Shown piece by piece: positions 52,488-60,988 of a stretch of DNA of 64,000 nt. How positions within the stretch are numbered: the first letter of the stretch is position 1; each line of letters starts with the position of its first letter. A model generated the notes under the pieces. That model did not search any database. It was not told the DNA's origin and was given only the letters and a program-made list of their open reading frames with translations. Source of the DNA: Tateyamaria omphalii (GTDB taxonomy: Bacteria; Pseudomonadota; Alphaproteobacteria; Rhodobacterales; Rhodobacteraceae); the NCBI RefSeq assembly GCF_001969365.1, contig NZ_CP019312.1, forward strand, positions 620,001 to 684,000, read 5' to 3'. Made by a program: the position numbers and the translations under genes.

Positions 52488-54014
52488 ATGACACGTGAGT
52501 ACGATCATATCGTTGTGGGCGGTGGCTCTGCTGGATGCGCGGTGGCCGCGCGTCTTGCCGAACGACCGGGCGCACAGGTGTGCGTGGTCGAGGCGGGGCC
52601 GTCCGATCAAGACATCCGGGTCAAGATACCTTTTGGGTTGGTGAACCTGCTGGGATCCAACGTGCGCAACTGGAAGCGGCAGACCGTGCCCATGGCGTCG
52701 GCCGGAGGACGACAGGTCGCCGTCCCACGCGGTCGCATGCTGGGCGGGTCGGGGTCGATCAACTCGATGGTCTGGTTTCGGGGCACCCGAGCCGATTTCG
52801 ACGCCTGGGGCCTGCCCGGATGGGACAGCACGACCGTGTGGGATGCCTTCGACAGTATCGAGGGCCGGATGACGCCCGCGCGCCTGCCGCACCCGCATCC
52901 GCTCTCTGACGCATTTGGACGCGTGTTCCCGGCCAACGACCCGAACGCCCCGCCCACGCCCGAACGGCAAAGCGCGGGCGTGTTCCACACCAACATGCGG
53001 CGCGGCGCGCGCTGGTCCGCCGCCGACGGGTTCTTGCGGCCCTCGGGCGCTGACGTGGTGACAGGGGCCGAGGTCGATCAGGTCACCTTTGAGGGCCCAC
53101 GCGCAACCGGAGTAAAGCTGCGCGATGGCCGGACGCTCAAGGCGCGCGCAGGCGTCGTTCTGTCAGCAGGCAGCATCGAAAGCCCGATGATCCTGATGCG
53201 GTCGGGCATCGGCCCCGGCGCGGACTTGCAAGGCGCGGGCATCGACGTGCGCCTCGACGCGCCCGGCGTGGGCGCAAACCTGCACGATCACCCAGGCTTC
53301 GGCCTGCACTTCAAGGGGCAGGGGTCCGGCTACGGCCTCACGCTCGGCCAGTTGCCCGCCTGGGCGCTGTCGCCGGTCCAATGGCTTCTGATGCGCTCCG
53401 GGCGGCTCACGTCGAACACGGTCGAGGCGGGCGCATTCTACAGCGTCACGGACAGCGACGTGCCCGACATCCAGACCCATTTCCTGCCGTTCCTCATGGG
53501 CTGGCAGGGCAAGGCGATCATCTGGGGTTCAGGTTATTTTGCCGATGTCTGCCTGTGCCAACCCAGCTCGCGGGGCCGGCTGCGTATCGGCAAGGACCGG
53601 TTCCAGCCCCTGATCGACCTGAACCTTTTTGGCGACGACTGGGACCTCGACATGATGGTGCGGGGCGTCGAACGGCTGCGCCAAATCCTTGACACCGCCC
53701 CGTTCGAACACCGCGGCGCGCCCGAAGGCTTTCCCGGCACGGGTGTGACCGGGGACGCGCTGCGCGAGGTGATCCGCACCCGCGCAGGCACCGCCTACCA
53801 CCCCGTCGGCACGGTCGCGCTGGGCGGCCCGCTGGACGCCCGGGGCGCGGTCAAGGGCATCGAAAATCTGTGGGTCGCGGACGCGTCGGTCATGCCGCGC
53901 ATCACCAGCGCCAACACCAACGCGCCGTCGATGATGATCGGCTGGCAGATCGGGGGCCACGTGGCCGCCGCCGCGACAGCGACGCCCGCCGCGTCCTGCC
54001 GCGTAGCTACTTGA
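52488..54014 (+). CDS. GMC-family FAD-dependent dehydrogenase/oxidase
   Basis: A 508-residue flavoprotein. FAD-binding YDHIVVGGGSAGCAVAARLAE (residues 5-25), the GMC signature 1 RGRMLGGSGSINSMVWFRG, GVVLSAGSIESPMILMRSGIG, the active-site His in GTAYHPVGTVALGG, and Asn/His-type C-terminal NLWVADASVMPRITSANTNAPSMMIG are all present. It oxidises an alcohol group, probably of the imported compound or an early intermediate. No signal peptide, so cytosolic. It is placed between binding protein and permease genes, a strong sign of a joint role. Confidence 0.92.
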   Translation: MTREYDHIVVGGGSAGCAVAARLAERPGAQVCVVEAGPSDQDIRVKIPFGLVNLLGSNVRNWKRQTVPMASAGGRQVAVPRGRMLGGSGSINSMVWFRGTRADFDAWGLPGWDSTTVWDAFDSIEGRMTPARLPHPHPLSDAFGRVFPANDPNAPPTPERQSAGVFHTNMRRGARWSAADGFLRPSGADVVTGAEVDQVTFEGPRATGVKLRDGRTLKARAGVVLSAGSIESPMILMRSGIGPGADLQGAGIDVRLDAPGVGANLHDHPGFGLHFKGQGSGYGLTLGQLPAWALSPVQWLLMRSGRLTSNTVEAGAFYSVTDSDVPDIQTHFLPFLMGWQGKAIIWGSGYFADVCLCQPSSRGRLRIGKDRFQPLIDLNLFGDDWDLDMMVRGVERLRQILDTAPFEHRGAPEGFPGTGVTGDALREVIRTRAGTAYHPVGTVALGGPLDARGAVKGIENLWVADASVMPRITSANTNAPSMMIGWQIGGHVAAAATATPAASCRVAT

Positions 54015-54024
54015 GGACGTACGC

Positions 54025-55053
54025 ATGAAGTTCAAGACCTTCTTCTGGTTCGTGGCCCCATCGGTCTTCATGATGCTGCTCTTTATCGCGGCGCCGCTGA
54101 TCTCGGTCCTGATCCAATCGTTTCAGATCACCCAGCCCGTCATGCAGCAGATCGAGGTCGAGACCTGCACGCCAGGCTTTCTCACCCAGACCTGCGTGAC
54201 AGAGGTCAAGACGGTGCCCATCATCAACGAAGAAACCGGGCGCACGGAAACCACAACCGCATGGGTCGGATTTCAGAGCTACCAGAACGTCCTGCAGATG
54301 GACAAATTCTGGGCCGCCATCGGGTCGGGCAATTGGGGCGAGATCCTGCAAATCGACTTCTGGAAGGCGCTGCGCTTTACCCTGATGTTCACGCTTGTGA
54401 CGCTGCCCTTGGTGATCGGGGTGGGGCTGATGATCGCGCTCGCCGTGAACAACGCGGCCAAGTCGTTGCGCGGGCCGGTGATTTTCATATCGCTTCTACC
54501 CTTCATCATCACGCCAGTGATCGGGTCGCTGTCGATCTATTGGTTGTTCGTGGGCGACGGCATTCTGACGGCCACGCTGGAACGGTGGACCGGGCAGGAC
54601 ATCGCCATGTTCGCACAGGCCTGGACGATTGAACTCCTGATGTATTTCTACCGCGTCTGGCACGTGGCGCCCTTCGCCTTCGTGATCTTCTATGCGGGGC
54701 TGCAGACGGTGAACATGGACACACTGGAAAGCGCCATCATCGACGGTGCCTCGCGCTTTGAACGGCTGCGCTACGTGATCGTGCCGCACCTGATGCCGCT
54801 CATCATCTTCATCGCGCTTATCCACCTGATGGACTGCTACCGCGTCTTTGACGAGATCATCGGCTTCCGCAGCCAGGCGCATGTCATCTCGCTGCAATGG
54901 CTGACCTTCGATTTCCTCACACCGGATGACGCGGGCAACCGGGCGATCAGCCGGGCCGCCGCCAGCGCGATGCTGACCATGGTGGGGATCGTGATCCTGC
55001 TGATCCTGCCGCTGCGCCGCACCTGGCGCGACCACAAAGGGGGGGCACATTGA
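54025..55053 (+). CDS. Sugar ABC transporter permease 1 (with periplasmic Cys-containing insertion)
   Basis: A 342-residue permease of the MalF/UgpA class, six helices. After the first helix (residues about 10-35) a loop of about 60 residues contains VETCTPGFLTQTCVTEVKT, with two cysteines nine residues apart, probably a disulfide-bonded periplasmic segment. The EAA-type loop in the last third reads LESAIIDGASRFERLRYVIVPHLMPL. It starts 10 nt after the GMC gene stop. Works with the permease at 55081. Confidence 0.9.
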   Translation: MKFKTFFWFVAPSVFMMLLFIAAPLISVLIQSFQITQPVMQQIEVETCTPGFLTQTCVTEVKTVPIINEETGRTETTTAWVGFQSYQNVLQMDKFWAAIGSGNWGEILQIDFWKALRFTLMFTLVTLPLVIGVGLMIALAVNNAAKSLRGPVIFISLLPFIITPVIGSLSIYWLFVGDGILTATLERWTGQDIAMFAQAWTIELLMYFYRVWHVAPFAFVIFYAGLQTVNMDTLESAIIDGASRFERLRYVIVPHLMPLIIFIALIHLMDCYRVFDEIIGFRSQAHVISLQWLTFDFLTPDDAGNRAISRAAASAMLTMVGIVILLILPLRRTWRDHKGGAH

Positions 55054-55080
55054 TGTCTGTTTTTCCAAAGGAAAACCGCA

Positions 55081-56232
55081 ATGAGTAAAGCCACCGCACA
55101 GCCATTGTCGCTCAAGGTCGCCTCCGGCGCGTTCCTCGCCTTCTGGTGCCTGATCGCGGCCTTCCCCATCGCCTGGATCGCGGTGATGAGCGTCAAGTCC
55201 CCGCGCGACGCATTTGACGCGAGCGCCTGGAACGTGATCACCGGCCCGGCCACGCGGGCCGCGGGCAACGGGCTGAGCCTGCTTGATATCATCCTCGGCC
55301 TGATCGTGCTCTACTTCGCCATCCGCTGGGCCTTCACCCGTCTGCCGGGGCTGGTGCAACAGTATTCGCCCCCCGGCTTGATCGTGTTGGGCTGGCTTGT
55401 GGGCGCGGCTGTCTATGGCATCCTGTTCGTGCTGATCTTCTTCGGCGCCCTGCCGGTGATCTTCGGTGCGCTCAACAGCATTGCGGGGCCGCTGGGCACG
55501 CCGATCCTGGGCCTGACGACCGAACACTACGTGGCGGTCTGGGGCGAAAACCAGTTCTACCGCAACTTCATGAACTCCATGATCGTGACGGCGGGTGTCG
55601 TGACGGTCTCGCTCACCGTAGGCACGCTCGCGGGCTACGGGCTGGCGCGCTCCGGCTCGAACCTTGCCTTCTGGCTGCTGATCATCGCGCTGGTGTTCCG
55701 CGCGCTGCCGCACTCGGTTCTGGTGGCGGGCTATCTGCCGTGGTTCATCAACTCTGCCGAAATCCTGCGCCCGATCCTGGGCGATCTTGCGCCGACGCTT
55801 TACGGCCAGCCGTTGGCGATCATCGCGGTGCTGGTGGCGATCAACCAACCCTTCACCATCTGGATGCTGCGGTCGTTCTTCCAGAACATCCCCTCCGAAC
55901 TGGACGAGGCGGCGCGCGTCGACGGCTGTTCCCACTTCCAGGCGTTCCGCCGCGTGATCATGCCGGTCATGTGGCCGGGGGTCATCACCACGGGCCTCTT
56001 CAGCTTCCTGCTGGGCTATAATGACTTCCTCGTCACGGCCCTGCTGCTGGATGCGCAGAACCAGACGATGGTTCCGGCCATCGCGGGCTACTTCAACCGC
56101 GAAACCACCACGACCGACCAGGTCGAGGCGGTGGCCGCCGCCGTGTCCATCACGGCACCGCTGTTCCTGCTGGTGATGGTCTTCCAGCGCCAGATCGTAT
56201 CGGGGCTGACGGCTGGGGCGGTGAAGGGCTGA
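55081..56232 (+). CDS. Sugar ABC transporter permease 2 (with additional helices)
   Basis: A 383-residue permease of the MalG/UgpE class, longer than the usual 270-300. The extra length is two hydrophobic segments between the first helix and the transport core (about residues 60-85 and 95-140: LLDIILGLIVLYFAIRWAF and LIVLGWLVGAAVYGILFVLI). The EAA loop is ELDEAARVDGCSHFQAFRRVIMPVMWPG. The start follows AAAGGAAAACCGCA, 27 nt after permease 1. The added helices suggest a special membrane interaction of this transporter group. Confidence 0.9.
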   Translation: MSKATAQPLSLKVASGAFLAFWCLIAAFPIAWIAVMSVKSPRDAFDASAWNVITGPATRAAGNGLSLLDIILGLIVLYFAIRWAFTRLPGLVQQYSPPGLIVLGWLVGAAVYGILFVLIFFGALPVIFGALNSIAGPLGTPILGLTTEHYVAVWGENQFYRNFMNSMIVTAGVVTVSLTVGTLAGYGLARSGSNLAFWLLIIALVFRALPHSVLVAGYLPWFINSAEILRPILGDLAPTLYGQPLAIIAVLVAINQPFTIWMLRSFFQNIPSELDEAARVDGCSHFQAFRRVIMPVMWPGVITTGLFSFLLGYNDFLVTALLLDAQNQTMVPAIAGYFNRETTTTDQVEAVAAAVSITAPLFLLVMVFQRQIVSGLTAGAVKG

Positions 56233-56235
56233 TGT

Positions 56236-56280
56236 CTTCTTCTGACTGAAAATACCACGGGGTCCGGGGCAGCGCCCCGG
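56236..56280 (+). repeat. Dispersed tag-plus-hairpin repeat inside the island
   Basis: Tag CTTCTTCTGACTGAAAATAC plus CAC (56236-56258) then CCGGGGC-AGC-GCCCCGG (56264-56280). It lies in reverse orientation between the permease 2 gene and the next SnoaL gene, and might reduce read-through from transporter to enzymes. Confidence 0.65.
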
Positions 56281-56310
56281 TCCGCCATTTCAACAAGGAA
56301 AGAGCGTAAA

Positions 56311-56841
56311 ATGAAAGGCTCACGGCCTGAGCAAGCGGTTCTGACCCGCGACACGGACATGACCAAAACCGATGACACCCGCGCGGTGATCGAAGGGATG
56401 GTCGATGGCCTGAACGACCACCGGATCGACGATATCGGCCAGTTCTTTGCCCAGTCCTTCCGCTGGATGGGCAACACCGGCTGCGGCACCAAGACCGGGC
56501 TGCAGGAGTTTCAGGACAACTGGCAGCGCCCGTTCCAGGCGGCCTTTTCCGACAAGGTCTGCGTGGACGAGGCGCGGCTTTACATGGGCGAGTGGGCCGC
56601 CGCCTTTGGCCGGCAGGAGGCCACCCATGCCGGTGAATTCATGGGGATCGCGGCCACCGGCAAGCGGATCGAGATCCGGTACATGGATTTCTGGAAGGTC
56701 GAGGATGGCCGCATCACCGACAACTACGTGATGGTCGATTTTCCCCACGTCCTCGCCCAACTGGGGCGGGACGTTTTCGATGGTGAGGGCTGGGAAGCCT
56801 TTGATCGCGGAGAGAAAACTCCGCCGCGACCCGACGCATGA
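56311..56841 (+). CDS. Single-domain SnoaL/NTF2-fold protein
   Basis: A 176-residue protein with one SnoaL domain: RAVIEGMVDGLNDHRIDDIGQFFAQSFRWMGNTG, GEFMGIAATGKRIEIRYMDFWKVEDGRITDNYVMVDFPHVLAQLGRDVFDG. The second segment is the typical SnoaL end and matches the motif of the larger paralogues. It resembles ester cyclases, so an isomerase, hydratase or cyclase activity is possible. Start ATG at 56311 after AAGGAAAG; ATG at 56359 is the alternative. It is 9 nt upstream of the HisD-like gene. Confidence 0.8.
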   Translation: MKGSRPEQAVLTRDTDMTKTDDTRAVIEGMVDGLNDHRIDDIGQFFAQSFRWMGNTGCGTKTGLQEFQDNWQRPFQAAFSDKVCVDEARLYMGEWAAAFGRQEATHAGEFMGIAATGKRIEIRYMDFWKVEDGRITDNYVMVDFPHVLAQLGRDVFDGEGWEAFDRGEKTPPRPDA

Positions 56842-56850
56842 GGTGAGGAC

Positions 56851-58179
56851 ATGACAATCGAGTATCTGAAACGCGGCAAGCCCGAAGCCGAGCGTGCCGA
56901 GGACGACGCCAGGACCCGCGCCATTGTCGAGGCGACGCTGGCCGACATCGAGGCGCGCGGCGATGCCGCCGTGCGTGAGTTGTCGGAGAAATTCGACAGC
57001 TACAGCCCTGACAGCTTTCGCCTGAGCCAAGCCGAGATCGAGGCGCTGATCGCGGAGCTGACCCCGCGCGAATTGGCCGACATCCAGTTCGCCCAGCAGC
57101 AGGTCCGCGACTTCGCGCAGGCGCAGCGCGACTCGATGCTGGACATCGAGGTCGAGACGATGCCGGGCGTGATCCTGGGCCACAAGAACATCCCCGTGCA
57201 GTCCGTGGGCTGCTACGTGCCGGGCGGCAAGTTCCCAATGGTGGCGTCGGCTCATATGTCGGTCGCGACGGCCTCGGTTGCAGGTGTGCCCCGCATCATC
57301 GCCTGCACCCCGCCCTGGCAGGGCAAGCCGAACCCGGCGGTGATTGCGGCCATGCATCTGGGCGGCGCGCATGAGATCTATGTCATGGGCGGCATTCAGG
57401 CGGTGGGCGCGATGGCCATCGGGACGGAAACCATCGACCCGGTCCACATGCTCGTCGGTCCCGGCAACGCCTTTGTAGCCGAGGCCAAACGGCAGCTTTT
57501 TGGCCGTGTGGGCATCGACCTTTTCGCAGGCCCGACCGAGACGATGGTGATTGCGGATGAGACGGTGGACGCCGAGATGTGCGCCACCGACCTTTTGGGG
57601 CAGGCGGAGCATGGCTACAACTCGCCTGCGGTTTTGCTGACCAACTCGCGCAAGTTGGCGGATGAAACTGCGGCAGAGATCGAGCGTATTCTGGGCATCC
57701 TGCCCACCGCCGACACCGCCCGCAAAAGCTGGGAGGATTATGGCGAGATCATCCTTTGTGACACCTATGACGAGATGTTGCAGGTGGCCGATGACGTGGC
57801 CAGCGAGCACGTGCAGGTGATGACGGATCGCGACGACTGGTTTCTGGAACACATGACCTGTTACGGCGCGCTGTTCCTTGGGCCGCGTACCAATGTCGCT
57901 AATGGGGACAAGGTGATCGGGACCAACCATACGTTGCCCACGAAAAAGGCGGGGCGGTATACGGGTGGCCTTTGGGTCGGCAAGTATCTCAAGACACACA
58001 GCTACCAGAAGGTCACCACGGACGAGGCGGCGGCAGAGATTGGGGCCTACGGCTCGCGTCTGTGCATGCTCGAAGGGTTCGTGGGCCATGCCGAGCAGTG
58101 CAACCTGCGCGTCCGCCGCTATGGCGGGATCAACGTGCCTTATGGTGAGGGGGCCCCTGCGCGCGACGCAGCGGAGTAG
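56851..58179 (+). CDS. Histidinol-dehydrogenase-family alcohol dehydrogenase (HpsN-like)
   Basis: A 442-residue zinc- and NAD-dependent dehydrogenase of the HisD superfamily. Seen: [49 protein letters not shown], zinc-site Gln and His in LLGQAEHGY, and the late His in [10 protein letters not shown]. It lacks any histidine-operon context. The start [20 protein letters not shown] closely resembles what I recall of sulfopropanediol dehydrogenase HpsN of Roseobacters, which oxidises an alcohol to a carboxylate in two steps. Here it is likely to oxidise a primary alcohol of the island's substrate. Confidence 0.88.
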   Translation: MTIEYLKRGKPEAERAEDDARTRAIVEATLADIEARGDAAVRELSEKFDSYSPDSFRLSQAEIEALIAELTPRELADIQFAQQQVRDFAQAQRDSMLDIEVETMPGVILGHKNIPVQSVGCYVPGGKFPMVASAHMSVATASVAGVPRIIACTPPWQGKPNPAVIAAMHLGGAHEIYVMGGIQAVGAMAIGTETIDPVHMLVGPGNAFVAEAKRQLFGRVGIDLFAGPTETMVIADETVDAEMCATDLLGQAEHGYNSPAVLLTNSRKLADETAAEIERILGILPTADTARKSWEDYGEIILCDTYDEMLQVADDVASEHVQVMTDRDDWFLEHMTCYGALFLGPRTNVANGDKVIGTNHTLPTKKAGRYTGGLWVGKYLKTHSYQKVTTDEAAAEIGAYGSRLCMLEGFVGHAEQCNLRVRRYGGINVPYGEGAPARDAAE

Positions 58180-58182
58180 ACC

Positions 58183-59187
58183 GTGACCAAGCAGAACCAA
58201 CGCAACAAGGCCGCGGCGCTGACGCTGTGGGCTGCCCTTGACCGCGACCCGGAGAGTGCGGCGGCTCTTCTGCCCGCGCTGGAGGGCTGGCATGGTCCTG
58301 CGCCGATCGGGATGCAGGGGAGTGCCGACGCGATCATCGGGGCGCTCTTTGCGCCCCTGCGTGCGGCGATACCGAACCTGCGGCGGCAGACACATATCTT
58401 CATGGGCGGCGCATCCTCGGCGGATGAAAGCGGCGAAGGCGACGGCGCGCATTGGGTGGCGGGCACCGGATACTATACGGGGCGGGCCGCGGCGGAGGTG
58501 TTCGGCATTCCCGCCACGGGCCACGATCTGCGCATCCGCTGGGGTGAGTTCCTGCGCTTTGACGAGGATGGACGGATCACTTACGCCCAGACGATCTGGG
58601 ACTTTGTGGACTGGTTTGACCAGATCGGCCTGCCCGCCCTGCCGCGCCCGCGCGGGGCGGCGCATGTGTATCCGGCGCCGACTGCATATGACGGTGTTTT
58701 GACAGCCGTGCAACTGGAAGTTGAGTCTATAAAATCAATGACTTTGGGGCGGGCGTTAATATTTGGCGGGCTCAACAGTTTTGACGAAAATGATCTGACC
58801 AGCATGGGCATGGCGCGGTTCTTTCATCCCAATATCAAGTGGTACGGACCGGGCGGCATCGGCGCTTGCCTGTCGCTGGCCGAGTTCGAGACGCTGCACC
58901 AGCAGCCGTGGCTCGCGGCCTTTCCCGACCGCAAGGTGATGCATCTGGAAAGCCTGTTTGCCGAAGACCGGATGGTCGCTGCCTCTGGCCCCAAGGGCGT
59001 CGTGGGCAGCCATGGCGGAACGTATCTGGGTCATGCGGCGACGGGCGCCCCGATCGAGGTGTCGGGCCTTGATTTCTGGTTGCGGACGGACGGGCAATTT
59101 ACCGAGAACTGGGTGTTCGTGGACATGATCCACCTGTTCCAGCAGATGGGCGTGGATCTGTTTGCCCGGATGCGAGGGGCCGCATGA
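58183..59187 (+). CDS. Double-domain SnoaL/NTF2-fold protein
   Basis: A 334-residue protein with two SnoaL-like halves. First half: IPNLRRQTHIFMGGASSAD, GYYTGRAAAEVFGIPATGHDLRIRWGEFLRFDEDGRITYAQTIWDFVDWFDQIG. Second half: ARFFHPNIKWYGPGGIGACLSLAEFETLHQQPWLAAFPDRK, then SGLDFWLRTDGQFTENWVFVDMIHLFQQMGVDLFAR. The start is GTG at 58183, 3 nt after the HisD-like stop; it overlaps the next gene by 4 bases. Note a locally AT-richer patch around 58720-58770. Reaction unknown. Confidence 0.78.
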   Translation: MTKQNQRNKAAALTLWAALDRDPESAAALLPALEGWHGPAPIGMQGSADAIIGALFAPLRAAIPNLRRQTHIFMGGASSADESGEGDGAHWVAGTGYYTGRAAAEVFGIPATGHDLRIRWGEFLRFDEDGRITYAQTIWDFVDWFDQIGLPALPRPRGAAHVYPAPTAYDGVLTAVQLEVESIKSMTLGRALIFGGLNSFDENDLTSMGMARFFHPNIKWYGPGGIGACLSLAEFETLHQQPWLAAFPDRKVMHLESLFAEDRMVAASGPKGVVGSHGGTYLGHAATGAPIEVSGLDFWLRTDGQFTENWVFVDMIHLFQQMGVDLFARMRGAA

Positions 59188-60233
59188 CCGACCGGCACAC
59201 CCATCACAAGACGCTGATCGCGCCATTGCGCGCGGCGCTTTACGACTATGATGAGGGTGCTGTGCGCAGTGTCCTGCATGACCTGTGTGCGCCTGATGTC
59301 GTGTTTCGCCTTGCCTTTCCGTTCGAGAGTATCGTGGGTGTGGATGCGTTTGTGGAGGCGGCGTTTGCGCCGCTGGCCACCGCGATCCCGGATCTGGAGC
59401 GGCGGGACCATATTGTCATGGCCGGACCCACGTCGGAAGGCGCCGATTGGGTTGGGTGCAGTGGGTATTATACGGGTACGTACGTTGCCCCGTGGCTCGA
59501 CATCCCGCCGACCGGGCGTATCGTGCATATGCGGTTCCACGAGTTCTACCGCCTCGAGAACGGCAAGATCGTCGAGATGCAGGCGCTCTGGGACATTCCC
59601 GAGGTGATGATGCAGGCGCGGGCGTGGCCGATGGTGCCGTCCTTGGGTCGCGAATGGCACGTACCGGGTCCGGCCTCCTGCGATGGGCTGGTGCCGGGCC
59701 CCTATGATGCCCCGGCGTCTGCGGCGTCCTGCCAGCACATCATCGACATGCTGGCCCATATGAAGAAGCACCCCGGCGAGGGCGGGCCCGAGGTGATGGA
59801 GATGGAGCGGTTCTGGCACCCCAAGATGATGTGGTATGGCCCCGCTGGCATAGGGTCGGGGCGCGGCATTGCGGGCTTTCGCAACTGGCACCAGATCCCG
59901 TTCCTGAACGCGATGCCGGACCGGGGGCGATATGTGGACGAGATCGTCTATCACTTCTTTGGCGACGGGCCTTATGCTGCCGTCACGGGGTGGCCGAACA
60001 TGGTCCAGACGGTCACGCATGGCGGATGGCTGGGCCTGCCGCCCACGGACAAGCGGATCGAGATGCGGTCGCTTGATTTCTGGCGTGTGGAGAACGGGTT
60101 GATACGGGAGAATTGGGTGATGGTGGACCTGCTGCAGATGTATGACCAGATCGGGGTCGATGTGCTGGCGCGGATGCGCGAGTTCAACAAGGCGCGCGCG
60201 GGCTTTGATCCCGAGACGGGGCGGGCGGCATGA
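59184..60233 (+). CDS. Double-domain SnoaL/NTF2-fold protein
   Basis: A 349-residue paralogue of the preceding gene: AIPDLERRDHIVMAGPTSEGADWVGCSGYYTGTYVAPWLDIPPTGRIVHMRFHEFYRLENGKIVEMQALWDIPEVMMQA in the first half, and MERFWHPKMMWYGPAGIGSGRGIAGFRNWHQIPFLNAMPDRG plus LDFWRVENGLIRENWVMVDLLQMYDQIGVDVLAR in the second. Residues of the WYGPxGIG block are invariant between copies, suggesting a binding or catalytic site. ATGA overlaps at both ends couple it to its neighbours. Confidence 0.78.
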   Translation: MTDRHTHHKTLIAPLRAALYDYDEGAVRSVLHDLCAPDVVFRLAFPFESIVGVDAFVEAAFAPLATAIPDLERRDHIVMAGPTSEGADWVGCSGYYTGTYVAPWLDIPPTGRIVHMRFHEFYRLENGKIVEMQALWDIPEVMMQARAWPMVPSLGREWHVPGPASCDGLVPGPYDAPASAASCQHIIDMLAHMKKHPGEGGPEVMEMERFWHPKMMWYGPAGIGSGRGIAGFRNWHQIPFLNAMPDRGRYVDEIVYHFFGDGPYAAVTGWPNMVQTVTHGGWLGLPPTDKRIEMRSLDFWRVENGLIRENWVMVDLLQMYDQIGVDVLARMREFNKARAGFDPETGRAA

Positions 60234-60988
60234 GCCTGCCTCGGACACCGTCGTTCGACTTGTCGGGCAAGCGTGCCTTGGTCACCGGCGCGTCGTCCGG
60301 TATCGGTCTGGGCTGCGCCGTGGCGCTGGCCGAGGCGGGTGCACATGTGGTCTGTGCCGCGCGGCGGGCAGATGCCCTCGCCGATGTGGTGGGCGCCATG
60401 ACCGAGCAGGGGTGGAGCGCGGAGGCGTTGCAGTTCGACCAGTCGGATATGGGTGCGATCAAGGCGGCGTTTGATCAGCCATACGACATCGTCTTGAATT
60501 CGGCCGGTCTGGCGCGGCATGGTCCGTCGATGGAGACGCAGCCGGAAGATTTCGACGCTGTTGTCGGGATCAACCTGAAAGGCGCGTATTTCCTGTCCAC
60601 CGCTGCGGCCCGGGCGCTGACGCAGGCGGGCAAACCGGGGTCCATCATCCATATCTCATCGCAGATGGGACATGTGGGTGGCATCGACCGCGCCGTCTAT
60701 TGCGCCACGAAACACGGGGTCGAGGGGATGGTAAAGGCCATGGCCATCGAGTGGGGCAAGGCGGGCATCCGCATCAACACGGTCTGCCCGACCTTTGTGC
60801 GCACCGCCTTTACCGAGAAGTCGTTCGAGGACCCCGAGCGCTATGCCTGGATCATGGACAAGATCAAGCTGCCGCGCGTGGCGGAGGTCGAGGACATCAT
60901 GGGGGCGGTGCTGTTTCTGGCGTCGGATGCGTCCGCGATGGTCACTGGCACCTCTATGCTGATCGACGGAGGTTGGACGGCGGATTGA
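60230..60988 (+). CDS. SDR-family NAD(P)-dependent dehydrogenase
   Basis: A 252-residue classical short-chain dehydrogenase: cofactor loop VTGASSGIGLGCAVA (residues 18-32), NSAGLA for NNAG, catalytic Ser in IIHISSQMGHVG, and YCATKHG (YxxxK). The C-terminal DASAMVTGTSMLIDGGWTAD is typical. ARR after the second strand favours NADP. It oxidises a hydroxyl or reduces a keto group in the island's pathway. It overlaps the SnoaL gene by 4 bases and the LacI gene by 1. Confidence 0.93.
   Translation: MSLPRTPSFDLSGKRALVTGASSGIGLGCAVALAEAGAHVVCAARRADALADVVGAMTEQGWSAEALQFDQSDMGAIKAAFDQPYDIVLNSAGLARHGPSMETQPEDFDAVVGINLKGAYFLSTAAARALTQAGKPGSIIHISSQMGHVGGIDRAVYCATKHGVEGMVKAMAIEWGKAGIRINTVCPTFVRTAFTEKSFEDPERYAWIMDKIKLPRVAEVEDIMGAVLFLASDASAMVTGTSMLIDGGWTAD

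Noticed and set aside
56851..58179. Annotating this gene as hisD.
   Set aside because: Context is a catabolic ABC operon with no his genes, and the N-terminus is of the HpsN-like type.
56320..58713. A 797-codon minus-strand frame opposite the HisD-like and SnoaL genes.
   Set aside because: Same reason: overlaps confident genes and shows no family motif.
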